A stretch of 64,000 nucleotides of DNA, taken from positions 310,001 through 374,000 of the forward strand of contig NZ_QMHN01000003.1 in the NCBI RefSeq assembly GCF_003313385.1, in the 5' to 3' direction. Position 1 is the stretch's first letter, and every line of letters begins with the position of its first letter. Under the pieces are notes generated by a model. The model saw nothing but the letters and a program-made list of their open reading frames with translations, was not told where the DNA came from and ran no database searches. A program made the position numbers and the translations under genes. Below, piece by piece: positions 18,990-27,611 of the stretch. The stretch comes from Pedobacter chitinilyticus. GTDB taxonomy: Bacteria > Bacteroidota > Bacteroidia > Sphingobacteriales > Sphingobacteriaceae.

Positions 18990-20375
18990 ATGAACAAACG
19001 CTTAAACAGTCTCGATGCTTTTAGAGGGCTTGCCATACTTTGTATGGTGCTCTCTAGTAGCATTGCTTTTGGAGAATTGATGCCCGCTTGGATGTTCCAT
19101 GCGCAAACCCCTCCACCAACACACGTATTCAACCCAAACCTACCTGGTATCACTTGGGTTGATTTGGTATTTCCTTTCTTCTTGTTTTCTATGGGTGCCG
19201 CCATTCCGTTAGCTTTGCATAAAAAAGCAGAGGAACTGCCTTTCCATAAAATATTTACCCAGCTTTTTACCAGACTGGTGCTATTGGCCTTTTTTGCCAT
19301 TTTCACCTTTCATGCACGAGCTTGGGTGATGGAGAAAAACCCAAGCAGTATTACCCAACTCATTTCCATTGCGGCATTCGCTTGTCTATTTCTTATTTAT
19401 GGAAATTGGTCGGCTTTTGTGAAGCACAAATTTGCCTTGGCTTTAAAGATAGCAGGTATTCTTTTGGCGGTTTCATTTTTAGCATTTTATTCCTTTGCCT
19501 ACGGCGATTTTAGTTTAGCCAAAAGCGACATCATTATTATTGTATTGGCCAACATGGCTTTCTTTGGTGGATTGATTTGGTATTTTACCCGTAAACAACC
19601 CATTTGGCGCATTGCCATTCTTCCTTTTGTAATGGCTGTATTTTTAGCCTCAAAAGAAGATAACAGCATTAACCAATTGATTTTTGAAAGTACACCCGCC
19701 AATTGGTTGTACAAATTCTACTACCTCAAATATCTGTTTATCATCATTCCAGGCACCTTTGCTGGAGAATGGTTCATTAAAGAATCTAAAAACGAGAAAG
19801 CAGAAACCGCTTCAAAAAAATCACTACTTCTTGTTGCGGTGATTGCCTGTATTTTGGTTTTCGTAAATTTATGGGGACTATTTACAAGATCGTTGGAATT
19901 GAATTTGTTGCTCAACCTCATTGGCTGTGCCTGCCTATTGTTATTGGCAAAACAGGTAAAGCAAAGTCCTTTAATTAACAACATGATCTCTGCAGGTGTT
20001 TATCTTTTATTATTGGGCTTATTTTTTGAAGCTTACGAAGGCGGGATCAAAAAAGATTTTTCTACCTACAGTTACTACTTTGTTTGCTCGGGTTTATCAT
20101 TCCTTACCTTATTGGCCTTTAGCTTGGTTGAAAAACTGGGTTATTTAAAAGGCCTGACCAACTTTTTGGCCAACAATGGTAAAAACCCAATGATAGCGTA
20201 TACTGCAGGCAACCTCCTGTTAATCCCATTACTTAAATTAACTACGTTATCCAACTATTTAGATGCCATGAATACCGGCCCTTTTGTTGGTACTGCTCGA
20301 GGCCTCATCTTCACGGGTATTGTAGCATTAATTACGGTATTATTTACCCGCATTAAATTTTTCTGGAAAACCTAA
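18990..20375 (+). CDS. NagX-like multi-pass membrane protein (DUF5009; HGSNAT-related acyltransferase)
   Basis: A 461-residue inner-membrane protein with roughly 11-12 hydrophobic segments. The N-terminus RLNSLDAFRGLAILCMVL and WVDLVFPFFLFSMGAAI are hallmarks of the DUF5009/COG4299 family. Relatives include NagX of GlcNAc utilisation clusters in Shewanella and Xanthomonas, and the lysosomal heparan-alpha-glucosaminide N-acetyltransferase, which moves an acetyl group across a membrane onto glucosamine. It lies between the surface lipoprotein and an MFS transporter. Acetylation of a non-reducing glucosamine in the periplasm is a reasonable inference; the family's bacterial reaction is not proven. 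Confidence 0.88.
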   Translation: MNKRLNSLDAFRGLAILCMVLSSSIAFGELMPAWMFHAQTPPPTHVFNPNLPGITWVDLVFPFFLFSMGAAIPLALHKKAEELPFHKIFTQLFTRLVLLAFFAIFTFHARAWVMEKNPSSITQLISIAAFACLFLIYGNWSAFVKHKFALALKIAGILLAVSFLAFYSFAYGDFSLAKSDIIIIVLANMAFFGGLIWYFTRKQPIWRIAILPFVMAVFLASKEDNSINQLIFESTPANWLYKFYYLKYLFIIIPGTFAGEWFIKESKNEKAETASKKSLLLVAVIACILVFVNLWGLFTRSLELNLLLNLIGCACLLLLAKQVKQSPLINNMISAGVYLLLLGLFFEAYEGGIKKDFSTYSYYFVCSGLSFLTLLAFSLVEKLGYLKGLTNFLANNGKNPMIAYTAGNLLLIPLLKLTTLSNYLDAMNTGPFVGTARGLIFTGIVALITVLFTRIKFFWKT

Positions 20376-20393
20376 ACAAACTATACACACACA

Positions 20394-21704
20394 GTGGATC
20401 AAAAACAAACTAAAAACCTCAATCCTGTCTCTTGGATACCCAGCACATGGTTTGCCATGGGATTACCCAACTTGGTCCTGGGCGGCACTTTACTATCGCT
20501 CCTGTACAAAAACATGGGTTTTTCCGATACGCAAATTACGGTCTATACAGGCATCATTATTTTGCCCTGGAGTTTTAAACCGCTATGGGGACCTTTTATG
20601 GAGCTGTACAAAACCAAAAAGTTTTACATCTACGGCTCCCAAATTCTTTGTGGTTTATTATTTGCCGTTGCTGCAGGCTTACTGTTTCTCAGCAATTTCT
20701 TTGCGGCTTCGGTGGTAGTTTTTTTACTGATCGCTTTTTTAGGCGCCACTCAAGACATTGCTGCCGATGGTTTATATCTACAATCACTAAGCAATAAACA
20801 ACAGGCGCAATACGTAGGCTGGCAAGGTACCTTTTACAACTTCGCCAAATTGTTCTCCAACGGAGGCATGGTGTTTTTGGTAGGCGTACTGATTCCTCTT
20901 TATGGCAACACCAAAGCATGGGCAGTTATTTTACTGGTTTATGCCGTAGTTATGTTTTTGCTCGGCCTGTATAACAAGAAATTTTTGCCTCAAACACAAA
21001 CGCAAGTTCAGGTACAAACTACTGCACAAGTTTGGCAAACCTTAAGCGATGTCATCACCAGCTTTTTCAGGAAGAAACACATTTGGTTCGGTATTTTATT
21101 TATCGTTTTATACCGATTTGCCGAGGGGCAGGCTATTAAAATAATGCCATTATTCTTTAAAGCAACCAAAGCTGTTGGCGGCTTAGAACTTAGCGAAGCT
21201 ACCCTAGGAATGCTTACGGGAATTTATGGTACTATCGCTTTTGTTTTGGGCTCCTTAGCGGCGGGATATTTTGTGTCAAACAAAGGCTTAACCCGAAAAA
21301 CATTATTAATGCTATGCGCCTTTTTTAACCTGCCATTTATCACTTATGCTTATTTAGCATTCACACAAACCTCTAACCTATTCATCATAGGGAGCGCTGT
21401 GGCTATCGAGCATTTTGGTTATGGCTTCGGCTTTATCGGCATTATCCTTTTCATTATGCAGCAAATTGCTCCTGGTAAATACCAAATGGCACATTATGCT
21501 TTCGGCAGTGCCATTACCTATTTCGGTTACACATTGGCCAGCATGATCAGTGGTTACATCAGCGATTATTTGGGCTATAAACACTTTTTCGTTTGGGTGC
21601 TTATTGCCACCATTCCAGCTTTTATCGCTACTTGGATTGTCCCATTAAAGAAATCCGAAGAACAACCCGACAACAATAACGGAGGAGACCTGATCAAAGA
21701 ATAA
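20394..21704 (+). CDS. MFS transporter, AmpG/SLC33-like
   Basis: A 436-residue inner-membrane carrier with about 12 predicted helices. The N-terminal block WFAMGLPNLVLGGTLLSLLY and the following LGATQDIAADG loop resemble AmpG permeases, which import GlcNAc-anhydro-muropeptides, and SLC33 acetyl-CoA transporters. It starts with GTG at 20394, 18 bases after the NagX-like gene; no closer ATG precedes the conserved start. Two SGNH esterases follow. It probably carries the trimmed oligosaccharide into the cytoplasm for the DUF4434 and AGE proteins. The substrate is inferred. Confidence 0.9.
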   Translation: MDQKQTKNLNPVSWIPSTWFAMGLPNLVLGGTLLSLLYKNMGFSDTQITVYTGIIILPWSFKPLWGPFMELYKTKKFYIYGSQILCGLLFAVAAGLLFLSNFFAASVVVFLLIAFLGATQDIAADGLYLQSLSNKQQAQYVGWQGTFYNFAKLFSNGGMVFLVGVLIPLYGNTKAWAVILLVYAVVMFLLGLYNKKFLPQTQTQVQVQTTAQVWQTLSDVITSFFRKKHIWFGILFIVLYRFAEGQAIKIMPLFFKATKAVGGLELSEATLGMLTGIYGTIAFVLGSLAAGYFVSNKGLTRKTLLMLCAFFNLPFITYAYLAFTQTSNLFIIGSAVAIEHFGYGFGFIGIILFIMQQIAPGKYQMAHYAFGSAITYFGYTLASMISGYISDYLGYKHFFVWVLIATIPAFIATWIVPLKKSEEQPDNNNGGDLIKE

Positions 21705-21705
21705 C

Positions 21706-22383
21706 ATGAAAAAATTGATTTATACATTTTGCTTAGTCGTTGCTGCTCATTTTGTAAATGCGCAAGAAACCGTTGCGGTAGATAGTGGCTATTTAAACAG
21801 CCACTATACGCAACGATTAGATTTTTTTAGAAAAATGCCCAACCGCAAAGGCGAAATTGCTTTTGTGGGGAACAGCATTACCGAAGGTGGAAAATGGCAG
21901 GAGCTCCTTCAAAAAAAGAACATCATTAACCGTGGTATTAGCGGCGATGTGACCTACGGTATATTGGGCCGTTTAGATGAAGTACTCGAATCGAAGCCTG
22001 CAAAAGTATTCTTGTTAAGCGGTGTAAACGACATGAAACGTGGTACACCAAACGGGGTCATCCTTAACAACTTTAAGCGAATGATCATGATGGTAAAAAC
22101 ACAATCGCCAAAAACCATTCTTTACATGCAAAGCGTTTTGCCGGTTAACGAAGCCATGTTGCCTGAAATTTATGCACAAGTAAAAAACAGTAAAATCAAC
22201 GATTTAAATCAAAAACTGGAGGCCCTTTGTAAGGAAATGGGAGTGAACTACATTAACCTACACCCAGCATTGTCTGATGAAAAAGGAAGCCTTAAAAAAG
22301 AATTAAGCATTGATGGCTTGCATTTACGTCAAACATCTTATGTGTTGTGGGCCAATGAATTAAAAAGACTAAAGGTAATCTAA
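21706..22383 (+). CDS. SGNH/GDSL hydrolase 1 (secreted)
   Basis: A 225-residue exported esterase of the SGNH fold. A signal peptide ends near VNAQE. Block I is FVGNSITEGG with the nucleophile serine, block II glycine is in NRGISGDVTYG, block III is SGVNDM, and block V is DGLH with the catalytic histidine. Such enzymes often remove acetyl groups from sugars, including sialate and N-acetylhexosamine. The ATG comes one base after the MFS stop. A paralogue follows after two bases. Exact substrate unknown. Confidence 0.9.
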   Translation: MKKLIYTFCLVVAAHFVNAQETVAVDSGYLNSHYTQRLDFFRKMPNRKGEIAFVGNSITEGGKWQELLQKKNIINRGISGDVTYGILGRLDEVLESKPAKVFLLSGVNDMKRGTPNGVILNNFKRMIMMVKTQSPKTILYMQSVLPVNEAMLPEIYAQVKNSKINDLNQKLEALCKEMGVNYINLHPALSDEKGSLKKELSIDGLHLRQTSYVLWANELKRLKVI

Positions 22384-22385
22384 TC

Positions 22386-23066
22386 ATGAAACAAATAAGC
22401 CTAATCATCATGGGCCTCGCCCTTTTTAATATTAGCCAAGCGCAAACCGTAAAAATAGATAGCAGCTATGCCAACTGGTATTACCAGCAGCGCATGGAAT
22501 ATTTCAGTAAAACACCCATTCCAAAAAACGCCATTATCTTTTTGGGAAACAGCATTACCGAAAGAGCCGAATGGCAGGAACTACTTGCCGACAGCAAATA
22601 CCCAGTGATTAACAGAGGCATTGGCGGCGATAACTCCTTTGGCATCTTGGCCAGAATGGATGAAATTGTTAATGCAAAACCAAAAGCCATTTATTTAATG
22701 GACGGGATTAACGATCAGTTCAGGAAATTACCGCATGAGGTGAGCGTCAACAACTACCGTCGCATCATCAGAAAAATCAAGCAACAATCGCCAAAAACGA
22801 AGATTTATATTGAAAGTGCTTTGCCCATTAACGAAGAAATGACCAAGGAAGCTTACACTAAAGGTCGCAACGTTTTGGTACCAGCACTCAATCAAAAAAT
22901 AAAAGCCATGGCACAAGAAGAAGGCGTAACCTATATCGATATCTGCCCTTTATTTCAAGATGAAAACGGTGTATTAAAGAAAGAATTTACCATGGACGGC
23001 GTGCACCTAAAAGCAAGTGCATACATCGACTGGGTAAATTTTTTAAAGGATAAGAAATATTTATAA
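22386..23066 (+). CDS. SGNH/GDSL hydrolase 2 (secreted paralogue)
   Basis: A 226-residue exported esterase that shares gene order, length and block pattern with the preceding gene, so the pair is a tandem duplication. Signal peptide ends near SQAQT. Blocks: FLGNSITERAEW (Ser), NRGIGGDNSFG (Gly), DGINDQF (Asn) and DGVHL (His). Divergence in the loops, for example SGVNDMKRG in copy 1 against DGINDQFRK here, suggests they act on different ester positions. Same operon. Confidence 0.9.
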   Translation: MKQISLIIMGLALFNISQAQTVKIDSSYANWYYQQRMEYFSKTPIPKNAIIFLGNSITERAEWQELLADSKYPVINRGIGGDNSFGILARMDEIVNAKPKAIYLMDGINDQFRKLPHEVSVNNYRRIIRKIKQQSPKTKIYIESALPINEEMTKEAYTKGRNVLVPALNQKIKAMAQEEGVTYIDICPLFQDENGVLKKEFTMDGVHLKASAYIDWVNFLKDKKYL

Positions 23067-23121
23067 GCCACCTGTTTGGCTTTTAAACAGCATTAGCAAT
23101 AAAAAACGAAGAGTAGCATAA

Positions 23122-24054
23122 ATGAAAATAACGGGAACTTTTATTGATGAGATTTCTCACGATATCCCACATCAAAACTGGGGACGAGAAGAATGGGCCA
23201 AGGATTTTGCCCACATGAAAGCGATGGGAATTGACACAGTCATCCTCATTAGAAGCGGATACAGAAGGTTTATCACTTATCCATCGGTATACCTCCAAAA
23301 TAAATTCGGTTGTTATGAACCGCCAATAGACTTGGTTGAACTTTATCTGCAACTGGCAGATGAGCATGACATGAAGTTTTATTTCGGCTTATACGATAGT
23401 GGACATTATTGGGATACAGGCAACCTACAGCATGAAATTGATGCCAATAGATATGTGATTGACGAAGTTTGGACCAAATATGGTCACTACAAAAGCTTTG
23501 GTGGCTGGTATTTGAGCATGGAAATCAGTCGTCGTACCAAAGGAGCAACCGATGCTTTCAATACCTTGGGCCTACAGTGCAAAGGGGTTAGCAATGGCTT
23601 ACCAACTTTCATTTCACCTTGGATTGACGGCAAAAAAGCAGTAATGGCTGCCGAAGCAACTTTAACCAAGGAAAATGCGGTTTCGCTAAAAGAACACGAA
23701 GACGAGTGGTCGGAAATATTCTCGGGACTAAAAGGCTCTATTGATGCCGTAGCTTTCCAAGATGGGCACGTTGATTACCATGAACTGCAAGATTTCTTTG
23801 AGGTGAATAAAAAAATGGCCGATCAATTTGGGCTTCAGTGCTGGACCAACGCCGAAAGTTTTGATCGTGATATGCCCATCAAGTTTTTACCCATCAAGTT
23901 TGAAAAGTTGCGTCTAAAATTGGAAGCCGCTCGCAAAGCTGGCTACGATAAAGCCATCACCTTCGAATTTTCTCATTTCATGAGCCCACAGTCGGCCTAC
24001 ATCCAAGCACATCATCTTTATAACAGATACCAAGAATACGCAAAGAACTTATAA
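23122..24054 (+). CDS. DUF4434 TIM-barrel protein, putative cytosolic glycosidase
   Basis: A 310-residue protein without signal peptide or membrane segment. The opening ITGTFIDEISHDIPHQNW and the barrel strands DTVILIRSGY, FYFGLYDSGHYW, GWYLSMEIS, AVAFQDGH and CWTNAESF match DUF4434, a glycoside-hydrolase-like TIM barrel. Acidic residues at strand ends (E in WYLSMEIS, D in FQDGH, E in TNAESF) are candidate catalytic groups. No activity is established for the family that I know of. Its stop precedes the epimerase ATG by one base, so the two probably act on the same imported sugar. Confidence 0.8.
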   Translation: MKITGTFIDEISHDIPHQNWGREEWAKDFAHMKAMGIDTVILIRSGYRRFITYPSVYLQNKFGCYEPPIDLVELYLQLADEHDMKFYFGLYDSGHYWDTGNLQHEIDANRYVIDEVWTKYGHYKSFGGWYLSMEISRRTKGATDAFNTLGLQCKGVSNGLPTFISPWIDGKKAVMAAEATLTKENAVSLKEHEDEWSEIFSGLKGSIDAVAFQDGHVDYHELQDFFEVNKKMADQFGLQCWTNAESFDRDMPIKFLPIKFEKLRLKLEAARKAGYDKAITFEFSHFMSPQSAYIQAHHLYNRYQEYAKNL

Positions 24055-24055
24055 C

Positions 24056-25231
24056 ATGAACAAGTACATAGATATATACAAGAACGAGTTGCTAAACGAG
24101 ATTGTTCCTTTTTGGAGCAAAAACTCTTTAGACAAAGATGCAGGGGGATATTTTACCTGTTTAGATGCCAAGGGGAATATTTACGATACCGATAAGTTTG
24201 CTTGGTTGCAAGGCCGTCAAATTTGGACTTACGCCATGCTGTTTGACAAAGTGGAAGCTAAACAGGAATGGAAAGACATTTCTGAACTGGGCGCTTCGTT
24301 TATGAGAAAACACGGGAGAGATGAAAATGGGGATTGGTATTTTTCTTTCACCAAAAGAGGCAAACCACTCGTACAACCTTACAATATTTTTTCTGATTGC
24401 TTTGCCGCTTTGGGCTTTGGCGCCTTGTGTAAAATCAACAACAGCAATGAAGACGCTGACATTGCGCTAAGTACCTTCAACCGTATTTTAGAAAGAAGAA
24501 ATAACCCAAAAGGAAAATACACTAAAGGTTTTCCTGGTACCAGAGATTTGAAAAACTTCTCGCTGCCCATGATTCTTTGCAACCTTTCTCTTGAATTAGA
24601 ACACCTATTAGATAAATCAACCATTGATAGTTTAATTGACGAGGTATTACACGAAGTGATGTCGGTATTTTATCAACCACAATCAGGATTGATCTTAGAA
24701 AATGTTCACCATGACGGCAGCTTCTCTGACTCGTTTGAAGGCAGAGTGGTAAATCCTGGGCACATTATTGAAGCGATGTGGTTTATCATGGATTTGGCCG
24801 TTAGAAAAAACGATACTGAACTGGTTAACAAAGCGCTTGAAATTGCTTTTACAGCGCTAGAGTTTGGTTGGGATAATCAATACGAAGGTATTTTGTACTT
24901 TAAAGACATTAAAGGCCATCCAGTACAGCAATTGGAGTGGGATCAAAAACTTTGGTGGGTACACGTAGAGGCTTTGGTAACCATGGCTAAAGGTTATGCC
25001 ATTACACAGAACGAAAAATGTGCCGTATGGTTCGAAAAATTGCACGACTACACTTGGAAAAACTTTAGGGATGCTGAAAATGGTGGCGAATGGTATGGCT
25101 ACCTTAACCGCAGAGGCGAAGTTTCGATACCAGCAAAAGGAGGTAAATGGAAAGGCTGTTTCCATATTCCTAGGGCGCTTTACCAAGTTTACAATACTTT
25201 AGAGCAAGTGGCTGAGCCTGCTAAAATCTAA
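24056..25231 (+). CDS. AGE-family N-acylglucosamine/glucose-type 2-epimerase
   Basis: A 391-residue cytosolic (alpha/alpha)6-barrel enzyme of the AGE superfamily, whose members interconvert GlcNAc and ManNAc, epimerise cellobiose or mannose, or isomerise mannose. Visible landmarks: GGYFTCLDAKG, WLQGRQIWTYAM, the mid-barrel NPGHIIEAMW with a conserved catalytic-type histidine, and the C-terminal WDQKLWWVHVEAL and GGKWKGCFHIPRAL. Length is typical. It is the last gene of the long operon, followed by a hairpin terminator. The locus context favours GlcNAc/ManNAc, but 2-epimerisation of a disaccharide cannot be excluded. Confidence 0.9.
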   Translation: MNKYIDIYKNELLNEIVPFWSKNSLDKDAGGYFTCLDAKGNIYDTDKFAWLQGRQIWTYAMLFDKVEAKQEWKDISELGASFMRKHGRDENGDWYFSFTKRGKPLVQPYNIFSDCFAALGFGALCKINNSNEDADIALSTFNRILERRNNPKGKYTKGFPGTRDLKNFSLPMILCNLSLELEHLLDKSTIDSLIDEVLHEVMSVFYQPQSGLILENVHHDGSFSDSFEGRVVNPGHIIEAMWFIMDLAVRKNDTELVNKALEIAFTALEFGWDNQYEGILYFKDIKGHPVQQLEWDQKLWWVHVEALVTMAKGYAITQNEKCAVWFEKLHDYTWKNFRDAENGGEWYGYLNRRGEVSIPAKGGKWKGCFHIPRALYQVYNTLEQVAEPAKI

Positions 25232-25261
25232 TTGATAAAAAAGACGTCTCTTAAATGTTCC

Positions 25262-25294
25262 AAACCTCGTAAGTTTTAGAAAACTACGAGGTTT
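25262..25294 (+). terminator. Hairpin terminator of the long glycan operon (REP-like half sites)
   Basis: Inverted AAACCTCGTAAGTTTT and AAACTACGAGGTTT (one bulged base) with a 3-base loop are followed by T-rich DNA, 30 bases after the epimerase stop. The arms belong to a half-site family (AAACYTCGTARGT) found repeatedly in this window. Confidence 0.75.
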
Positions 25295-25319
25295 TTTATG
25301 AACGATCCTTGGCATTGAA

Positions 25320-25350
25320 GACTTACGAAGTTTTTAAAACTTCGTAAGTC
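25320..25350. repeat. Palindromic repeat, copy 1 of the CTTACGAAG family
   Basis: A perfect 15-base inverted repeat (GACTTACGAAGTTTT, one central T, then its complement). Near-identical copies lie at 33427-33457 and 45801-45830. It lies in the 397-bp gene-free stretch 25232-25628, which otherwise holds the terminators and a second repeat type. Confidence 0.85.
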
Positions 25351-25456
25351 TAGCGCTCCATTAAACCCTCCCTGCCTTTCAGGTATCTCTCCCTAAAAGA
25401 GGGAGAATCGTGCTTATGAATGTCGGTGAGAATTGGAATGCTTCCTTTAGAAATTA

Positions 25457-25522
25457 GCCCCGACAGCAATGAAAAGCCCGCAGGTTGAGGAACGAAACCG
25501 AGGACTTGTAATGGATGGCGGG
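25457..25522 (-). repeat. GCCCCG-type intergenic element, copy A
   Basis: About 66 bases bounded by CCCGACAGCAATGAAAAGCC and GTAATGGATGGCGGG. Its reverse complement aligns over both ends with 28283-28366 and has a variable centre. No ORF is present. Function unknown; probably a dispersed non-coding repeat. Confidence 0.6.
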
Positions 25523-25583
25523 ACTACTGGTAGTGATGTGCAGTGGTTTTGCGCTTCAAAAAAAGATTCAACCCTCAACGCAT

Positions 25584-25613
25584 AAAAAAAGGAACTAATT
25601 AGCCCCTTTTTTC
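25584..25613 (-). terminator. Terminator of the ECF sigma operon
   Basis: Read on the minus strand, AAAAAAGGGGCTA pairs with TAGTTCCTTTTTT and ends in a T tract, about 16 bases after the stop of the QYG-repeat gene. Confidence 0.7.
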
Positions 25614-25628
25614 ATTTTGTGTTACCTC

Positions 25629-27002
25629 TTATCTTATTGTCAATGAATTATATCTTACTGTGGCTTTAACGTTGGAAGAACCTCCTCTTCCAATAGTTCC
25701 TGTGTATTCCTTTGTTGAACTATAACCACGATCATCATCATCTGCACCTACCCTTTTGGCATTAACATTTTCTCCTGCTTTAAAGCTAGCATGCTGAGTA
25801 TCTACATTTAAGCTGCCACCAAAGTTTGGCGCAAAACCTAGCGTTACAGTGACGTACTCCGTATCAAGATTAATTGTTTTACTGCTCGCTTCTATCTTTT
25901 CAATGTTCATTCTACCGCCATACTGAGACTTCGCTGTAAAAATACCTGTTAATCTGCCTACCCTTACCGCAGTATATTGCGAAGTAAGACTCAAATTACC
26001 AACCTGCTCAATAGATAGGCCGCTACCATACTGAACTCTGATCCCTGCTTCACCCCTAACCGTACCTATTTTCACTGAAGCATATTGTGCATCTAAATCT
26101 AAATTACCCACTGATTCAATAGAAAGGCCGCTGCCGTATTGTTGTCTGATGTTTGCATTTCTCTTGATATCGCCAATACGAACGGTAGCATATTGAGCAT
26201 TAAGGTTGATATCTCCGATAGATGCAATGGTTAAACCACTACCATATTGCTGCTTAATGGTGGCCTTGTTCACATCTTTCAAATCTACGCTGGTGTATTG
26301 GGCCGAGATAAAGTTGTTCACATTGCTTAAATCGCCAGTAATCAGCTTTCCATATTGTACTTTAAGTGCTGTTGGACCAGAAAAGTCTGGCATTTCCAAG
26401 TTACCATACTGTTGTGAAGCACTAAGCGCAATGTTTGAAGGCAAGTAAACCGTCATAAAGATTTTTACTTCCCTGCGCCACCTCTTGCCATTTCTGCTAC
26501 CATTGCCCCAACTGCCGTTCCTGTCTTCCATTTGGGTTTTAAAAACCGCCTCATCACCATTTTTAGAAGAAGTGATAGACACGTTGTCGATAAGCTTTTG
26601 CGCTTCGTCTTCAGAGTTTGCAAAGGCCCTAATGTCGGCATCAACTTTCACCTCGTTTTTGTCCCAGGTCTTTATAATAAGGCTTCCATAAATGTTAGCA
26701 ACGTTTACCTTATCGCCACGACCAATGCCATAGCTCTTTGAAAAAGATTTAGTTCTTTGCGGGTCATCATACTGCCCTTGTTGGTAATTATTCCAACTTT
26801 CGGTTGTTTCCGTTACCTTTCCATCTTTTGTGGTCTTATGGCGACTGGTCACCGAAGATCTAGAAACAGATGTTGAGGAACTTTGACTATACTCCGCTGC
26901 TGGAGCAGCAGGAGTTGGGGGCGTAGGCGGCACGGCCACCTGCGCATTTGCTTGTAGTACCGACCAAACCAAGGCCGAGATACTAAATATGATATTTTTC
27001 AT
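25629..27002 (-). CDS. Secreted QYG-repeat beta-solenoid-like protein (DUF4097/adhesin-like)
   Basis: A 457-residue exported protein. The signal peptide (MKNIIFSISALVWSVLQANAQ) fixes the ATG at 27002; a longer upstream frame adds nothing recognisable. A P/A- and S/T-rich linker follows (about 22-90). From about 190 to 410 there are about eleven units of some 20 residues that alternate QYGSGLSIE-type and QYASVKIG-type motifs, as expected for a ladder of beta strands. No catalytic residues are apparent. It is the last gene of an operon with an anti-sigma-like protein and an ECF sigma factor, so it may be a regulated envelope protein or a signal input. DUF4097-like assignment is tentative. Confidence 0.75.
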   Translation of the reverse strand: MKNIIFSISALVWSVLQANAQVAVPPTPPTPAAPAAEYSQSSSTSVSRSSVTSRHKTTKDGKVTETTESWNNYQQGQYDDPQRTKSFSKSYGIGRGDKVNVANIYGSLIIKTWDKNEVKVDADIRAFANSEDEAQKLIDNVSITSSKNGDEAVFKTQMEDRNGSWGNGSRNGKRWRREVKIFMTVYLPSNIALSASQQYGNLEMPDFSGPTALKVQYGKLITGDLSNVNNFISAQYTSVDLKDVNKATIKQQYGSGLTIASIGDINLNAQYATVRIGDIKRNANIRQQYGSGLSIESVGNLDLDAQYASVKIGTVRGEAGIRVQYGSGLSIEQVGNLSLTSQYTAVRVGRLTGIFTAKSQYGGRMNIEKIEASSKTINLDTEYVTVTLGFAPNFGGSLNVDTQHASFKAGENVNAKRVGADDDDRGYSSTKEYTGTIGRGGSSNVKATVRYNSLTIR

Positions 27003-27077
27003 TTTCTTTAAAACTTGTTTTTGGCAGAGCAAAACTGTTTTAAATACATTATAACCGACGTCGAAAGAAATAAAGTA

Positions 27078-27611
27078 TTAAATCGTTTTCTCCTCTTTTT
27101 TATATTGATTGACTTGATTGATAATGTATAACTGTTGGCTGATCATCTGCAATTGTATTTCCAGATTTTTCATCATGGCCTTGCCAACTAAGGCTTTGTT
27201 TGGGCTTGTTTGCAGTTGATTTTTCAATTCCTGATAATCTTTATCCAACTTGCCTATATCGGCAATAAACTGTTTGTAAAGTTCTGGATCCGTATTCGCT
27301 AAAACCTGTAAACTATCCCTCTTTTCTTCAATTAGGCTAGTAAATCTTACTTCTTTTTTACCTAGTCCTGGGTTAATATCTGCTACTAAAATCTCGGTAG
27401 TTGATTTTTTATATTGGTAGCCAAAATACATGCCTACCGTAAGCACTAGCATTGCTGCAATGCTCATCCATTGGTAAAGACCAAATGTTTTTTTCTTAGG
27501 TTGTTTTTTGTCCAACTCTGCGGCAATTTTACCCCAAAGTTCATCTGAAGGGCCTTTTACCTCAAATTGTTTTTTGTTATCTCTTACAAACCCCTCTAAT
27601 TTATTGTTCAT
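27078..27611 (-). CDS. Membrane-anchored anti-sigma-like protein
   Basis: A 177-residue protein with a cytosolic N-terminus (about 1-45, FEVKGPSDELWGKIAAELDKK), one membrane helix (MSIAAMLVLTVGMYFGYQY, about 48-66) and a coiled, polar outer domain. Its ATG overlaps the stop of the ECF sigma gene (27608-27611), a typical sigma/anti-sigma arrangement. No HxxxCxxC zinc anti-sigma motif is seen, so the assignment rests on topology and context. Confidence 0.75.
   Translation of the reverse strand: MNNKLEGFVRDNKKQFEVKGPSDELWGKIAAELDKKQPKKKTFGLYQWMSIAAMLVLTVGMYFGYQYKKSTTEILVADINPGLGKKEVRFTSLIEEKRDSLQVLANTDPELYKQFIADIGKLDKDYQELKNQLQTSPNKALVGKAMMKNLEIQLQMISQQLYIINQVNQYKKEEKTI

Noticed and set aside
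4859..25231. Sialic acid catabolism locus
   Set aside because: AGE, GH20 and SGNH genes fit, but sialidase, neuraminate lyase and mutarotase genes are absent, so I do not assign sialic acid.
25700..26700. Possible CRISPR or tandem DNA repeat
   Set aside because: The periodicity is in the protein (QYG units) and the DNA copies are too diverged; there are no equal spacers or cas genes.
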